The notes: generated from the letters alone by a model not told the origin. Shown: positions 15,961 through 27,014, counted from the stretch's first letter. The stretch: 64,000 bases of DNA from Vibrio marinisediminis (GCF_014050145.1 NZ_JACFYF010000005.1:62001-126000); one strand, 5' to 3'. Made by a program: numbers and translations.

Positions 15961-16086
15961 CCTTCCCCAATCTAATTGGTGTTACAGCTAGGCAATCAAT
16001 TGAGAAAAGTCTCTGAGCATAGGAATACTATGTGATGAGATTTTCGAATGCAGGTTAACAACGCTGTAGCGTCAATTAGGAAGGGG
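15961..16086 (+). repeat. P element, complete copy 3
   Basis: 126 bp with diverged outer arms (CCTTCCCCAATCTAATTGG / CAATTAGGAAGGGG): the two arms have changed together and still pair at the outermost bases (CCTTCCCC against GGAAGGGG). The inner arms GAAAAGTCTCTGAGCATAG / CTATGTGATGAGATTTTC also carry matching changes. It ends 11 bp before the argH terminator. Confidence 0.7.
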
Positions 16087-16096
16087 AAAAGAAAAA

Positions 16097-16127
16097 AGCC
16101 CCGAAACCAATATCAGGTTTCGGGGCT
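16097..16127 (-). terminator. argH terminator
   Basis: Perfect 12-base stem AGCCCCGAAACC / GGTTTCGGGGCT with a 7-base loop; on the minus strand it is followed by TTTTTC. It lies 144 bp beyond the argH stop codon and closes the arginine operon. Confidence 0.88.
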
Positions 16128-16270
16128 CTCTTAGATTCATCTAAGAAAAAGCAGTGGTATTCATATAGACCGAGCCTTTTCCTGATGGTTCAATTTTTTA
16201 TCGATCTTTTTTGATCTTTTTATTAACCCTTTTAAAAACAATGGTTAATCGATTCTTTTTTATTACTAGA

Positions 16271-17644
16271 TCACTTTAGTCGAGCTTGCGCCTGCTCAGT
16301 AGCAAAGGCAACTTGCTCTGGTGCCACGCCGCCCAATGCATTACGTTTAGCTAGGCAAGATTCAATAGTCAAAATGGCATATACGTCTTCTTCTATCACT
16401 GGCGAAAACGCTTTGAGTTCGTCAATTGAAAGCGCTTCTAATGCACTGCCCTTTTCAATGGCACCAACCACAGCAACACCAACAATATGGTGTGCTTCAC
16501 GAAATGGAATGCCTTTAGCCACTAGGTAATCTGCCAGCTCTGTGGCATTCGCGTAGCCTTGCTGTGCCGCTTCTAATGTGCGCTCACCGTTTACCTTGAT
16601 GCCGTCAAAACAGAGCGCTGCCATAGCAATACAATCAAACCAAGTATCGAGCGCATCAAACAGCCCTTCTTTGTCTTCTTGCATGTCTTTGTTATACGCC
16701 AGCGGCAGAGCCTTAACCGTCATCATCATCGCTGCCAGCGAGCCATAAACTCGTCCAGTTTTGCCACGGATCAACTCTAGTGCGTCAGGGTTTTTCTTTT
16801 GTGGCATCAGCGAAGAACCCGATGTCACGGTATCGGCTAATTCAATAAAGTTTGCTTCACCTGAATTGTAGAAAATCATATCTTCGGCGAGGCGAGAAAG
16901 GTGCAACATCGAAATAGAAGCTACCGACATCAACTCCATCACATGATCACGGTCAGAAACCGAATCCAGAGAGTTACGAGTAGCACGAGCAAAGCCAAGG
17001 TTTTGTGCGATCTGTTCACGATCCATCGCGTAAGCTGTGCCTGCTAAAGCGCCAGAACCGAGCGGACAGGTATTAAGGCGAGCCGCTGCATCTTTCAAAC
17101 GGGAGTGGTCACGCTCAAACATCTCGACATAAGCCAGGCACCAGTGAGCAAAAGTTACGGGCTGTGCACGCTGTAAGTGGGTGTAACCTGGCAGTACGGT
17201 TGCTTGATGCGCCTGAGCGACGGTAATCAGTTGCTGCTGAAGCTGTTCCAATGCTGTTAGCAGTACGTCCGCTTGCTCACGACACCATAGCTTTAGGTCT
17301 GTCGCGACTTGGTCATTGCGCGAACGCCCAGTGTGCAGCTTTTTACCCAAATCACCGACTTTCGCGATCAGTTGCTGCTCTACCCATGAATGAATATCTT
17401 CCGCGTCAGATGCTAAGATCTGTTTTGGATTTTGCTCAACACTTTGTTTGAGTTCATTCAATGCTTGCTCTAGTTGCTGCTGCTCTTGATCAGATAGAAC
17501 ACCGACTGTCACCAATGCTTTTGACCATGCCACAGAACCAACAATATCTTGTACTGCTAAGCGATAATCAAAACGAAGCGAGTCATTAAAGTCTTTAAAA
17601 CGGGTATCTGCTGCTTGGGTAAATCTACCGCCCCATAGTGCCAT
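16271..17644 (-). CDS. argH: Argininosuccinate lyase
   Basis: Last step of arginine synthesis: argininosuccinate to arginine and fumarate. 457 residues, the classic length. Motifs: N-terminal [33 protein letters not shown] and the superfamily signature [12 protein letters not shown]. Some marine gammaproteobacteria carry an ArgH with a fused C-terminal acetyltransferase (ArgH(A)); this copy ends normally without it. It is the last gene of argC-argB-argG-argH, 133 bp after argG. Confidence 0.96.
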   Translation of the reverse strand: MALWGGRFTQAADTRFKDFNDSLRFDYRLAVQDIVGSVAWSKALVTVGVLSDQEQQQLEQALNELKQSVEQNPKQILASDAEDIHSWVEQQLIAKVGDLGKKLHTGRSRNDQVATDLKLWCREQADVLLTALEQLQQQLITVAQAHQATVLPGYTHLQRAQPVTFAHWCLAYVEMFERDHSRLKDAAARLNTCPLGSGALAGTAYAMDREQIAQNLGFARATRNSLDSVSDRDHVMELMSVASISMLHLSRLAEDMIFYNSGEANFIELADTVTSGSSLMPQKKNPDALELIRGKTGRVYGSLAAMMMTVKALPLAYNKDMQEDKEGLFDALDTWFDCIAMAALCFDGIKVNGERTLEAAQQGYANATELADYLVAKGIPFREAHHIVGVAVVGAIEKGSALEALSIDELKAFSPVIEEDVYAILTIESCLAKRNALGGVAPEQVAFATEQAQARLK

Positions 17645-17777
17645 TGCATCTCTCCTGATAATGAAAGGATCCAGCCAATGCTAGCTAGATCCTAATAAGG
17701 CTACACCGTACTCGGACTCCGCCGAGCTTATACAAACTGGCAAAGTGATCACTCACCTGCCAAATTTGTAGGTTCAG

Positions 17778-18995
17778 TTACTTTTTGTTTGCTGCGTTAA
17801 GCGCTCTGATTCTGCTTGGTAGCGAGTACAGGCGGATAAAGCCGTCAGCATGGCTTTGGTCGTAAACTTCATCAGCACCAAAGGTAGCAAATTCTTCACT
17901 GTACAGGCTGTTGTCTGAACGTTTCTGAGTTGCCATTGCTTGCCCTTTGTAAAGCTTGATCACCACCTCACCGTTAACGTCTTTGGCTAACTCTTCAGCC
18001 GCTGCCAATACTGAGTTACAAAGTGGCGTGAACCAACGACCATCGTATACAAGTTGAGCCGCTTTAACACCCAGTTCTTCACGGAATTCAAATGATGTCT
18101 TATCAAGCACTAATTGCTCAACTGAACGAAGCGCTTCCATGATAATGGTGCCTCCTGGAGTTTCATAACAACCACGAGACTTCATACCAACCAAACGGTT
18201 TTCCACGATGTCGATACGACCCACACCATGCTTGGCACCTTTTTCATTAAGATAAACCAGCGCGTTATATGGCGTCATCGCTTCACCATCGACTGCGACA
18301 ACTTCACCCTTTTCAACTTTAAGCGTTACGTATTCTGCTTCATTTGGCGCTTGCTCTGGATCAACTGTCCATGCCCAGCAATCCGCATTAGTGGCATTCC
18401 AAGTATCTTCTAGTACGCCACCTTCTGTTGAAAGGTGCCATGCGTTTGCATCACGCGAGTAAATCTTAGTGATTGATGCTGAACAAGGGATGTTACGCTC
18501 TTCAAGGTAATCCAAACACTCTTCACGGCTAACCAAATCCCACTCACGCCATGGCGCAATCACTTTAAGATCTGGTGCAAGTGCTGCAAATGCACCTTCA
18601 AAACGAACTTGGTCATTACCTTTACCGGTACAGCCATGACACAGCGCATCCGCACCCACTTTACGTGCAACTTCCACTTGAGCTTTAGCGATAATTGGAC
18701 GAGCCATTGAAGTACCCAGTAGGTATTTACCTTCATAGCAAGCACCGGTTTTTAGTGTCGGATTGATGTATTGTGCAACCATCTCTTCTTTCAGGTCCAT
18801 CACGTAACACTCTGAAGCACCTGACGCAATTGCTTTAGCTTCAATGCCTTCAAGCTCGTAGTAGCCTTGACCGACATCGGCCACAAACGCCACCACTTCA
18901 CAATCGTAATTCTCTTTTAACCATGGAATGATCACTGAGGTATCTAGACCACCAGAATAAGCCACAACTACTTTGTTTACGTTTACTTTGCTCAT
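17778..18995 (-). CDS. argG: Argininosuccinate synthase
   Basis: Joins citrulline and aspartate using ATP. 405 residues, the shorter (non-E. coli) type. Begins with the ATP pyrophosphatase P-loop [11 protein letters not shown] (about residues 12-22), with [15 protein letters not shown] and the citrulline-binding [10 protein letters not shown] region. Third gene of the arg operon, 55 bp downstream of argB. Confidence 0.96.
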   Translation of the reverse strand: MSKVNVNKVVVAYSGGLDTSVIIPWLKENYDCEVVAFVADVGQGYYELEGIEAKAIASGASECYVMDLKEEMVAQYINPTLKTGACYEGKYLLGTSMARPIIAKAQVEVARKVGADALCHGCTGKGNDQVRFEGAFAALAPDLKVIAPWREWDLVSREECLDYLEERNIPCSASITKIYSRDANAWHLSTEGGVLEDTWNATNADCWAWTVDPEQAPNEAEYVTLKVEKGEVVAVDGEAMTPYNALVYLNEKGAKHGVGRIDIVENRLVGMKSRGCYETPGGTIIMEALRSVEQLVLDKTSFEFREELGVKAAQLVYDGRWFTPLCNSVLAAAEELAKDVNGEVVIKLYKGQAMATQKRSDNSLYSEEFATFGADEVYDQSHADGFIRLYSLPSRIRALNAANKK

Positions 18996-19050
18996 TTTTA
19001 ACTCTCCGAGCCTAAGCTTTTTCGGCTTAGGGACTAATCCTTGTTAATGT

Positions 19051-19842
19051 TTACTGCGGCAAAAATTGAGTGCCGATACTGTCACCCGCAAAGAGCTGGG
19101 CTAATTTTTCTGGGTAGCGCCAAGTTGCAACCTCTATCGGACGACCAAGGTCATTAGCGGCTTGTAGTGCTGCCTGTACCTTCACGACCATGCCATCGGT
19201 GATCACTTGACCATCTATTAATTGATTGGCTTTTTGCTCATCTAAACTCTTGATCAAATTGCCTTTGCCGTCCAATACACCGCTCACATCTGATAACAAA
19301 ACTAACTCTGCATCTAATGCTCCTGCGACAGCAACCGCAGCTTGATCGGCGTTGACATTCATCAGTTGTCCATCAGAGGTTAAACCGATAGAGCTAATAA
19401 TTGGCAGCGCGCCGGTTGCCAAAATCGCTTGAAGTACGGTGGCATTACCCGGTGTGGTTTTACCTACCGCGCCAAGCTCTGGGTTAAGCTCTTCAACTTG
19501 GCACAAACCGCCATCCGCTAAACTCAAACCAACCGCATTCAAACCATCTTTGATTGCTTGACCTTGTAACTGTTTGTTCGCAGTGCCTGCCAGCGCGCCA
19601 GTAATTAAAGGGATCTGATCATAAGGCGTGACACGTAGACCTTGCTTTTTCACTGTTGGCAATTGCAACTGCTTCATCAAATCATCCACCAGATAACCGC
19701 CACCATGCACAATTACGATAGGTCGCTGAGCCTGAGTTTGATATTTCGCAATAGCGCCGAAAACTTGGCTTAGCGTGTCTGTACAAGAGAGCGCTGCGCC
19801 GCCCAACTTGATCACCAATGGTGTTTGTTTACTATCTGTCAT
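19051..19842 (-). CDS. argB: Acetylglutamate kinase
   Basis: Phosphorylates N-acetylglutamate. 263 residues with the amino-acid kinase motifs VIKLGGAAL near the N-terminus, [11 protein letters not shown] and the nucleotide-binding [14 protein letters not shown]. The N-terminal arginine-sensing helix of arginine-inhibited ArgB is absent, as in E. coli, so feedback control presumably acts elsewhere. 22 bp after argC. Confidence 0.95.
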   Translation of the reverse strand: MTDSKQTPLVIKLGGAALSCTDTLSQVFGAIAKYQTQAQRPIVIVHGGGYLVDDLMKQLQLPTVKKQGLRVTPYDQIPLITGALAGTANKQLQGQAIKDGLNAVGLSLADGGLCQVEELNPELGAVGKTTPGNATVLQAILATGALPIISSIGLTSDGQLMNVNADQAAVAVAGALDAELVLLSDVSGVLDGKGNLIKSLDEQKANQLIDGQVITDGMVVKVQAALQAANDLGRPIEVATWRYPEKLAQLFAGDSIGTQFLPQ

Positions 19843-19864
19843 AACTGCTCCTTGATATGACTGA

Positions 19865-20866
19865 TTAAATCAGTGCCGTTAACTCTGGGTATCCATAGTG
19901 GATGTTCAAACATTGCATCGCTTGACTTGATGCACCTTTCAACAAGTTATCTATCACCGCACAAACGATGATGTGCTCACCTTGTACTTGCCAGCCAATA
20001 TCGCAGAAAGGGGTAAACTGCACGTTCTGCAACTTAGGCATGCCATCGACAAGGCGAACTAAAGGTTTATTTTGATAAGCCGATTGGTAAACACTCGCGA
20101 CTTGCTCTGCTGAAACGCCTGCAGCAAGCTTCATGGTAATGGTGGCTAAAATGCCACGTTTGAAATCCGCTAGATGAGGGGTAAAGATGACATCACAACC
20201 AAGGTGCGTCGCAATTTCAGGCTGATGGCGATGAGTAAATACGCCATAAGGTTGCAAGCTCACTTCACACAAACTGTTGGTTAACGTTGCTTTACGACCA
20301 GCACCTGAGGCGCCACTAGTTGCGTTGATTACTGGCCATTGGTTGGTATCGATTAAGCCGGCTTGCTTGAGCGGTTTTATTGCCAACTGTGATGCGGTTG
20401 GGTAACACCCCGGCACCGCCACTAATTGGCTCTGTTTTATCTCATCACTTGCCCATTCAGCCAAACCATAAGCCGCATTATCTAGCCATTGTTCGTGTTG
20501 ATGTTCAAAACCATAAAACGTCGGGTAAAAATCGCTCTTCTTAACACGAAAAGCGCCCGATAAGTCAAACACTTGGCAGCCATGCTTAAGCAATGTTGGT
20601 GCTAGATCGTGGCTGACTTCATGAGCTGTCGCTAAAAAAATAACATCCGCATTTTTTGCCACCGCTTCTACATCCACTAGCGGTTGAACTGCGTCATCGA
20701 CCAATCCAGCTAACTTTCCATGCAGCGCAGAAATTGCCGTACCGGCATCGGCACTGTTGGCGGAAACGTATAAACCTGATAGCGTAAGCTCTGGGTGTTT
20801 GTGCACCATCAGTGCAAGTTCTGCTCCAGTGTAGCCAGTGGCACCAATGATGGTTGTTTTAAGCAT
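19865..20866 (-). CDS. argC: N-acetyl-gamma-glutamyl-phosphate reductase
   Basis: NADPH-dependent reduction of acetylglutamyl phosphate. NADP-binding [12 protein letters not shown] at the start and the active-site [11 protein letters not shown] with catalytic Cys. I favour the ATG at 20866 ([11 protein letters not shown], 333 aa), with GGA nine bases upstream, over the ATG three codons earlier, which has its ribosome site too close. First gene of argCBGH, divergent from argE. Confidence 0.95.
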   Translation of the reverse strand: MLKTTIIGATGYTGAELALMVHKHPELTLSGLYVSANSADAGTAISALHGKLAGLVDDAVQPLVDVEAVAKNADVIFLATAHEVSHDLAPTLLKHGCQVFDLSGAFRVKKSDFYPTFYGFEHQHEQWLDNAAYGLAEWASDEIKQSQLVAVPGCYPTASQLAIKPLKQAGLIDTNQWPVINATSGASGAGRKATLTNSLCEVSLQPYGVFTHRHQPEIATHLGCDVIFTPHLADFKRGILATITMKLAAGVSAEQVASVYQSAYQNKPLVRLVDGMPKLQNVQFTPFCDIGWQVQGEHIIVCAVIDNLLKGASSQAMQCLNIHYGYPELTALI

Positions 20867-20932
20867 TTTTGACATCCGTATCGTAATTAAATGTCACTCA
20901 ATGTGACTAAAAAACTATTCAATTTGCTTTTT

Positions 20933-20971
20933 AATGATTTTTTATTCATTAAAAATGATTTATTATGTTTT
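20933..20971. promoter_or_regulatory. ARG boxes (ArgR operator) between argC and argE
   Basis: Box 1 at 20933-20950 (AATGATTTTTTATTCATT) matches the 18-bp ArgR consensus WNTGAATWWWWATTCANW at 17 of 18 positions. Box 2 at 20954-20971 matches at about 14, with the standard 3-bp gap. A weaker half-site (ATTCAAT, 20917-20923) lies upstream. The pair is 66 bp from the argC start and 42 bp from the argE start, so ArgR-arginine can repress both directions. Confidence 0.8.
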
Positions 20972-21013
20972 ACCTTCTTAGTTAACATCTGTCAACAAGG
21001 AAACGAAGATAAT

Positions 21014-22153
21014 ATGCATCTACCCAGTTTTATTGAGGTCTATCGCGACCTAATTTCAACCTCTTCTATTAGCTCTTCCGATCCGAGTTGGGATGAAGGA
21101 AACCAACTAGTCATCGAAAAACTGGCCACGTGGCTGAAAGACCTTGGCTTTGAGGTCGACGTTATCGAAGCCGCTCCTAGTAAATTCAATCTTGTCGCCA
21201 AAAAAGGACAAGGCGAAGGGGGTTTGTTACTGGCGGGTCACAGCGATACAGTTCCCTACGATGAGGGGCGTTGGAATTTTGAACCTCACGCCATAACTGA
21301 AGCGAACAATCGCTTTTACGGCTTAGGCACTGCTGATATGAAAGGCTTCTTTGCCTTTATTATTGAAGCGGTCAAGAAAGTCGATTGGAGTAAGCAAACC
21401 AAACCGCTCTATATTCTCGCCACTTGTGATGAAGAAACCTCAATGCTCGGTGCGCGACACTTTACCGATACCACACCAATCAAGCCGGATTACTGCATTA
21501 TTGGTGAGCCCACCAGCCTAGTACCCATTCGCGGGCACAAAGGGCATGTCGCCAATGCGGTGCGAGTGACAGGTAAATCAGGTCACTCGTCTGATCCTGC
21601 ATTAGGAGTCAACGCAATTGAGATCATGCATGAAGTGCTATTCGCCTTAATGCAACTGCGCGATAAGTTAATCAAAGAATATCACCACCCAGGATTTGCC
21701 ATCCCTAGCCCTACTCTGAATCTCGGACATATCCATGGTGGCGATAGTGCCAATCGAATCTGTGGCTGTTGCGAGCTGCATTACGACGTACGTCCATTGC
21801 CGGGGATTAGTTTGGATGGTTTAGACAACATGCTGCGTGGTGCTTTACATGAAGTACAAGCCAAATGGCCGGGTCGGATTGAGATCAAGCCACTACATGA
21901 TCCCGTTCCAGGCTTTGAGTGTAGCCATGAGCACCCGTTTGTAAGCGGCGTAGAAAAACTCTGTGATACTCCCTCTCAAACGGTGAATTACTGTACCGAA
22001 GCGCCTTTCTTAAGCCAATTATGCCCAACCCTAGTGCTTGGTCCAGGCTCAATTGAACAAGCTCACCAGCCTGATGAATTCTTGGCTTTCGAGTTTATCG
22101 ACCCAACCATCAATATTCTGTCCAAGTCGATTTATCAATATTGTTTTGACTAA
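21014..22153 (+). CDS. argE: Acetylornithine deacetylase
   Basis: M20 zinc peptidase family, releasing ornithine from N-acetylornithine. 379 residues. Metal-binding [12 protein letters not shown] and GTADMKG, catalytic [10 protein letters not shown] and later EAPFLS. The ATG at 21014 ([12 protein letters not shown]) has AAGGAAACGAAG upstream; the frame is open 41 codons further, but that part covers the ARG boxes. Divergent from argCBGH. Use of ArgE implies the linear pathway with a separate acetylglutamate synthase. Confidence 0.95.
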   Translation: MHLPSFIEVYRDLISTSSISSSDPSWDEGNQLVIEKLATWLKDLGFEVDVIEAAPSKFNLVAKKGQGEGGLLLAGHSDTVPYDEGRWNFEPHAITEANNRFYGLGTADMKGFFAFIIEAVKKVDWSKQTKPLYILATCDEETSMLGARHFTDTTPIKPDYCIIGEPTSLVPIRGHKGHVANAVRVTGKSGHSSDPALGVNAIEIMHEVLFALMQLRDKLIKEYHHPGFAIPSPTLNLGHIHGGDSANRICGCCELHYDVRPLPGISLDGLDNMLRGALHEVQAKWPGRIEIKPLHDPVPGFECSHEHPFVSGVEKLCDTPSQTVNYCTEAPFLSQLCPTLVLGPGSIEQAHQPDEFLAFEFIDPTINILSKSIYQYCFD

Positions 22154-22178
22154 CAACCCTTTATATCGTTAAAAATTT

Positions 22179-22201
22179 AGCTGGCACCTCGCCAGCTTTT
22201 T
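22179..22201 (+). terminator. argE terminator
   Basis: AGCTGGC / GCCAGCT stem with loop ACCTC followed by TTTTT, 25 bp after the argE stop. Confidence 0.85.
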
Positions 22202-22405
22202 ACCTATTCAAAAGAGAGAAAAGGCTCACAGCCGAAGCACTGCTCAGACTAAAGAACAATAGGGTGAAATGGCAAAAAGCAGTAAAGTGACGTAGCCCAC
22301 AAAGCTCATTGTTTTTGTAATAAATTTTCAGTAATTTAGGCAAAATAGTCATATTGTTCGAATTAACGCCATTAGCACCATTTATGGAAAATTAGCAGAC
22401 AGCAA
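22202..22405. other. Non-coding stretch upstream of ppc
   Basis: About 200 bp between the argE terminator and the ppc promoter. AT-rich, with no reading frame, repeat or binding site I could recognise. Confidence 0.4.
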
Positions 22406-22435
22406 TTGACTCAATGCGATATTTTTCGCTAGATT
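22406..22435 (+). promoter_or_regulatory. Candidate ppc promoter
   Basis: TTGACT (22406-22411), an 18-bp spacer, then TAGATT (22430-22435), giving a leader of about 45 nt before the ppc ATG. Good -35, moderate -10 match. Confidence 0.55.
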
Positions 22436-22486
22436 GTTAATCAACAGGGAACAATGGATGTAATTTTTTTACAAGGCAGGATGATA

Positions 22487-25120
22487 ATGAACGAGAAATA
22501 CTCTGCTCTGCGAAGTAATGTGAATATGTTAGGTCACATACTCGGTAATACTATTAAGGATGCACACGGAGAGGTGATTCTTGATAAAGTAGAAACGATC
22601 CGTAAACTTTCTAAATCTGCTCGAGCAGGCAATAAAGCAGATCGCGATAATTTGATTGAAGAAATCAAAAGTTTACCGAACGAACAACTCACTCCTGTTG
22701 CTCATGCATTCAATCAGTTTTTAAACCTGACCAACATGGCAGAGCAATACCACACTATTTCACGTCATTGTGATGCTCATGTTTGCGAACCTGACGCCAT
22801 CAACACTCTGTTTGCAAAGTTAAGTCAAAACGGCATCAGCAAGTTCGATACCGCTCAAGCGGTACGTGACCTCAATATTGAACTCGTATTGACGGCACAC
22901 CCTACTGAAATTACCCGTCGCACCATGATCAATAAGTTGGTCAAAACCAATGAGTGTTTATCGAAACTCGAATTGAGTGATCTTTCGGTCAAAGAGCGCC
23001 AAAAAACCGAACGTCGCTTAGAGCAGCTAATTGCTCAAAGCTGGCATTCCGATGTCATTCGCCAACAGCGCCCAACACCGCTAGATGAAGCGAAATCAGG
23101 CTTTGCCGTGGTCGAAAACTCATTATGGGAAGCGATTCCTGATTTCCTACGTGAACTTGATGAACGCTTAGAGTCTTACCTTGGTGAGGGGCTACCGATT
23201 GATGCTGCACCAGTCCATTTCACCTCATGGATGGGCGGCGACCGCGACGGAAACCCATTTGTTACCCATACCATCACCCGCGAAGTACTGCTGCTTTCTC
23301 GTTGGAAAGCGGCTGACCTCTATTTAGGTGATATCAATGAATTAGTCAGCGAGTTATCAATGACTCGTTGTAATGACGCGCTGCGCGAATTGGCTGGCGA
23401 CGATGTACACGAACCCTACCGTGCTATTTTAAAGCAGCTACGTAAGCTCTTGAACGACACCAAAGATATCTTGGATGCCAAGATTAATGGTGAGAAGTTG
23501 GCGGTAAAAGCCCCACTACAAAACTCAGAACAGCTTTGGCAACCGCTATACGCTTGTTACCAATCTCTGCATGAGTGCGGTATGGGCGTGATCGCTGACG
23601 GATCTCTACTTGATACGCTACGACGCGTGAAAGCGTTTGGTGTCCATCTTGTTCGTCATGATATTCGCCAAGAAAGTACTCGTCATTCAGATGTGATTTC
23701 TGAACTAACTCGTTACTTGGGCATTGGTGATTACGATCAGTGGAGCGAGCAAGATAAGATTGCATTCCTAACTCAAGAACTGAGTTCAAAACGCCCACTA
23801 TTGCCTCGTGACTGGGAACCGTCGGCTCCGGTTCAAGAAGTGATCGACACCTGCCGAATTATTGCCGGTCAACCACGTGACGCCTTTGGTGCCTATGTAA
23901 TTTCTATGGCACGCACAGCGTCTGATGTATTGGCCGTGCACCTATTGCTGCAAGAAGCAGGCTGTCCATATCGTATGGATGTTTGCCCACTGTTTGAAAC
24001 GCTCGACGATTTAAACAACGCCGAAGCCGTTATTAAGCAGTTAATGAGCATCGATCTCTATCGTGGCTTTATCCAAAACCACCAAATGGTGATGATTGGT
24101 TACTCTGACTCAGCCAAAGATGCCGGTGTAATGGCAGCAGGCTGGGCGCAGTACCATGCCATGGATTCATTGGTAAAAGTCGCGGAAGAAGAAGGCATTG
24201 AGCTCACTCTATTCCACGGTCGCGGCGGTACGATTGGTCGCGGTGGTGCTCCTGCCCACGCAGCACTACTGTCTCAACCACCGAAGAGTTTAAAAGGCGG
24301 TTTGCGTGTAACTGAACAGGGCGAAATGATCCGCTTTAAGCTTGGTTTACCAGAAGTCGCAGTGAACAGTTTCAATATGTACGCCAGTGCCATTCTTGAA
24401 GCAAATCTACTGCCACCACCAGAGCCAAAACAAGAATGGCGCGATCTGATGCACGTACTCTCTGATATGAGCTGCCAAGCTTACCGCAGTGTGGTTCGTG
24501 GTGAGCCTGATTTTGTGCCTTATTTCCGCCAAGCAACGCCTGAACTAGAACTAGGTAAATTGCCTCTAGGCTCTCGCCCTGCAAAACGCAACCCAAATGG
24601 CGGCGTGGAAAGCTTGCGCGCAATTCCATGGATATTCTCATGGAGCCAAAACCGCTTGGTATTACCAGCATGGCTGGGCGCTGGTGAGGCGATTCAGTAC
24701 TCCATTGACCAGGGTCAACAAGAGTTACTGGAAGAGATGTGCCGCGAATGGCCATTCTTCTCAACTCGCTTAGGTATGCTTGAGATGGTCTATTCAAAAT
24801 GTAATATCGGCATCTCACGTTATTACGATGAACGCCTAGCTGATCCTGCCCTACTACCTTTAGGTGACAGGCTACGTGAGCAGTTGCAAAAAGACATCAA
24901 AACGGTTTTGAATGTCGAAAACAACGAAAACCTGATGCAAAGCGATCCGTGGGGACAAGAGTCGATTCGTCTACGTAATATCTACGTTGAGCCACTCAAT
25001 ATGCTGCAAGCTGAGTTGCTATATCGTACTCGTCAAATGGATGAGCCATCACCAGAGCTTGAAGAAGCCTTGATGGTCACTATTGCGGGAATTGCCGCGG
25101 GTATGCGCAATACCGGTTAA
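22487..25120 (+). CDS. ppc: Phosphoenolpyruvate carboxylase
   Basis: Anaplerotic enzyme making oxaloacetate from PEP and bicarbonate. About 877 residues. Motifs [12 protein letters not shown] (catalytic His), [23 protein letters not shown] and the [14 protein letters not shown] glycine loop; ends in the usual NTG. The ATG at 22487 ([12 protein letters not shown]) matches E. coli [12 protein letters not shown] and has AGGATGATA upstream; the frame is open 11 codons earlier. Upstream of aphA, as in V. cholerae. Confidence 0.97.
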   Translation: MNEKYSALRSNVNMLGHILGNTIKDAHGEVILDKVETIRKLSKSARAGNKADRDNLIEEIKSLPNEQLTPVAHAFNQFLNLTNMAEQYHTISRHCDAHVCEPDAINTLFAKLSQNGISKFDTAQAVRDLNIELVLTAHPTEITRRTMINKLVKTNECLSKLELSDLSVKERQKTERRLEQLIAQSWHSDVIRQQRPTPLDEAKSGFAVVENSLWEAIPDFLRELDERLESYLGEGLPIDAAPVHFTSWMGGDRDGNPFVTHTITREVLLLSRWKAADLYLGDINELVSELSMTRCNDALRELAGDDVHEPYRAILKQLRKLLNDTKDILDAKINGEKLAVKAPLQNSEQLWQPLYACYQSLHECGMGVIADGSLLDTLRRVKAFGVHLVRHDIRQESTRHSDVISELTRYLGIGDYDQWSEQDKIAFLTQELSSKRPLLPRDWEPSAPVQEVIDTCRIIAGQPRDAFGAYVISMARTASDVLAVHLLLQEAGCPYRMDVCPLFETLDDLNNAEAVIKQLMSIDLYRGFIQNHQMVMIGYSDSAKDAGVMAAGWAQYHAMDSLVKVAEEEGIELTLFHGRGGTIGRGGAPAHAALLSQPPKSLKGGLRVTEQGEMIRFKLGLPEVAVNSFNMYASAILEANLLPPPEPKQEWRDLMHVLSDMSCQAYRSVVRGEPDFVPYFRQATPELELGKLPLGSRPAKRNPNGGVESLRAIPWIFSWSQNRLVLPAWLGAGEAIQYSIDQGQQELLEEMCREWPFFSTRLGMLEMVYSKCNIGISRYYDERLADPALLPLGDRLREQLQKDIKTVLNVENNENLMQSDPWGQESIRLRNIYVEPLNMLQAELLYRTRQMDEPSPELEEALMVTIAGIAAGMRNTG

Positions 25121-25143
25121 CCTCTTCGCGAGCTAGCAGTCTT

Positions 25144-25168
25144 AGGCCACTCTTTGAGTGGCCTTTTT
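25144..25168 (+). terminator. ppc terminator
   Basis: AGGCCACTC / GAGTGGCCT stem, loop TTT, then TTTTT, 23 bp after the ppc stop. Confidence 0.88.
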
Positions 25169-25287
25169 ATTACACATCCGATTTGTGCCAGTGATACAAA
25201 TCACAAGCATTTCGCAAGCCATGATATAAAATTTCAGCCTAGAGACATAAAAAACCACTTTTATAGCATATAACTCGACTGACCAGC

Positions 25288-25308
25288 TTTATTGAGAGTT
25301 TTATCAGT
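25288..25308. promoter_or_regulatory. Candidate LuxR/HapR binding site upstream of aphA
   Basis: TTTATTGAGAGTTTTATCAGT matches the quorum-sensing master regulator motif TTATTGATAAATTTATCAATAA at the key TATTGA and TTTATCA half-sites. It is 50 bp upstream of a TATAAT -10 (25358-25363). LuxR/HapR repress aphA directly in other Vibrio, which fits this position. Confidence 0.55.
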
Positions 25309-25357
25309 TTTTTATTGAGTTTGCCCCAAGTATTCCACTTTATGCTTATTATTTAGA

Positions 25358-25564
25358 TATAATATCGCTCCGCTGCGATACATATAAAATCAATAGATCG
25401 CAGTTTTCGGTAGATGATACCGAACTAGGTGAATAGCGGCTTTATTAAGGTGACATGACCAACTTTTGTTGGTACTGCCTACATCGACATAACACACGTG
25501 CCTATAGAAGCACACTTAGGTGTTGGCAGTTGAATTGAGTTTATTGACCATTTGGATTGAAGAC
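25358..25564 (+). promoter_or_regulatory. aphA promoter -10 and long leader
   Basis: A perfect TATAAT (25358-25363) without an obvious -35 implies transcription starting near 25370 and a leader of about 195 nt. The leader contains CTAGGTGA (25425-25432), complementary to the UCACCUAG stretch I recall in the first stem-loop of Qrr small RNAs, and a CCAAC-TTTT-GTTGG hairpin near 25460. Qrr RNAs activate aphA by pairing in the leader in V. harveyi and V. cholerae; the exact site here is inference. The start ATG has only a weak ribosome site. Confidence 0.45.
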
Positions 25565-26104
25565 ATGTCATTACCACACGTAATTCTCACAGTTCTTAGC
25601 ACTCGCGATGCAACTGGATACGACATCACCAAAGAATTTTCTGCTACTATCGGCTACTTCTGGAAAGCGAGCCATCAACAGGTCTACCGTGAACTAAACA
25701 AGATGGCGCAAAACCACCTTGTGACGTGCGTATTAGAACCTCAAGAAGGCAAGCCAGATCGTAAAGTGTATTCGATTACAGATGCCGGACGCATTGCGTT
25801 AGGGGAATGGTTTGACCAACCTACCGCTCACCCAACTGTACGTGATGAGTTTTCAGCAAAATTGATGGCGTGTTCGGTACAACCTTCAGCGCCTTTCAAT
25901 GATCAACTTGCAAGCTTGGTTGAAGAATCTCGCAAGCTTGTTGAGCACTATAAAGAAATCGAAAACGCGTACTACTCTAACATTGCAGCCTTGGACAAGC
26001 AGCAGCGTTTAGAACGTTTAACACTCCGTCGTAACTTACTTCTGCGCCAAGCGTGGGTAGTATGGGCTGATGAAGTTTTAGCTGAACTAAAAGCACTTGC
26101 GTAA
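25565..26104 (+). CDS. aphA: AphA, PadR-family master regulator of low cell density and virulence
   Basis: 179 residues beginning MSLPHVILTVLSTRDATGYD, the AphA N-terminus. Winged-helix domain (about 1-85) with GYFWKASHQQVYREL recognition region, and a C-terminal antiparallel coiled coil for dimerisation (about 100-179). AphA is the regulator made at low cell density, opposed by LuxR/HapR, and in V. cholerae activates tcpPH with AphB. Position after ppc is the V. cholerae order. The start was set at 25565 by homology; 15 upstream codons in frame are discarded. Confidence 0.96.
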   Translation: MSLPHVILTVLSTRDATGYDITKEFSATIGYFWKASHQQVYRELNKMAQNHLVTCVLEPQEGKPDRKVYSITDAGRIALGEWFDQPTAHPTVRDEFSAKLMACSVQPSAPFNDQLASLVEESRKLVEHYKEIENAYYSNIAALDKQQRLERLTLRRNLLLRQAWVVWADEVLAELKALA

Positions 26105-26135
26105 GTTTAGCTACTGTTAAAGTAATACAGGTAAA

Positions 26136-26165
26136 GAAAAGGTTGGCATCATCGCCAACCTTTTT
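26136..26165. terminator. Bidirectional terminator between aphA and cysE
   Basis: AAAAGGTTGGC / GCCAACCTTTT stem with loop ATCATC, A-run left and T-run right, between two convergent genes. Confidence 0.88.
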
Positions 26166-26192
26166 ACTATCCGCTGAATATCGCACTGGTGG

Positions 26193-27014
26193 CTAGATAC
26201 CATCACCATTTTCAAAGTTTTGCGACTTACCGTTAAACTGCTGGTCCATATCAAGTGACGGTTTATCTGATTGAGGTCGCCCAACCACCTTCGCTGGAAC
26301 ACCAGCCACGGTCGTGTGTGGAGGAACTTCTTGCAGTACCACTGATCCTGAGGCAATTTTCGCCCCTTCACCGACTTCAATGTTACCCAAGATCTTCGCA
26401 CCAGCACCAATCATTACGCCTTCACGGATCTTAGGATGGCGATCACCACACTCTTTACCCGTACCACCCAAAGTCACACCTTGTAGAATCGATACATCGT
26501 TTTCAACTACCGCCGTTTCACCAATCACGATACCAGTTGCGTGATCGAGCATGATGCCACGACCAATGCGCGCGGCTGGGTGAATATCCACTTGGCACGC
26601 CACTGAAATTTGGTTTTGCAGGTACGTTGCCAGTGCCACTCGACCTTGTTTCCACAGCCAGTTTGCAACACGGTAGCCCTGCAAAGCGTGGTAGCCTTTA
26701 AGGTAAAGTAACGGGATTGAATACATTGAGACTGCCGGGTCACGATTGACTGTTGCACAGATATCGCAAGCCGCCGCTTCAGAGATGCTTGGATCAGCAG
26801 CAAATGCTTCTTCAACTACTTCACGCACCGCCATTGACGGCATCGAGACAGTTTCAAGCTTATTGGCAAGAATGTAGCTCAGTGCAGCGCACAAGCTATC
26901 ATGCTTTATAATAGTGGCATGATAGAAACTCGCTAGCATTGGCTCTTGTTCAGATTGCTCACGCGCTTCTTGAATAATGGTTTGCCATATCTGTTTTTTT
27001 TCACAATGCTTCAT
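26193..27014 (-). CDS. cysE: Serine O-acetyltransferase
   Basis: First step of cysteine synthesis, forming O-acetylserine. 273 residues: N-terminal helical SATase domain (about 1-140) and a left-handed beta-helix of hexapeptide repeats (IGRGIMLDHATGIVIGETAVV, VTLGGTGKECGDRHPKI) containing the catalytic His in DHATG. The tail has a C-terminal Ile after NFENGDG, the type of tail that inserts into CysK. Last of epmA-rhodanese-secB-gpsA-cysE, 36 bp after gpsA. Confidence 0.96.
   Translation of the reverse strand: MKHCEKKQIWQTIIQEAREQSEQEPMLASFYHATIIKHDSLCAALSYILANKLETVSMPSMAVREVVEEAFAADPSISEAAACDICATVNRDPAVSMYSIPLLYLKGYHALQGYRVANWLWKQGRVALATYLQNQISVACQVDIHPAARIGRGIMLDHATGIVIGETAVVENDVSILQGVTLGGTGKECGDRHPKIREGVMIGAGAKILGNIEVGEGAKIASGSVVLQEVPPHTTVAGVPAKVVGRPQSDKPSLDMDQQFNGKSQNFENGDGI

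Noticed and set aside
14342-16086. CRISPR array or integron attC sites
   Set aside because: Units are 125-265 bp, palindromic, irregular and adjacent without unique spacers; no cas or integrase genes and no attC core sites.
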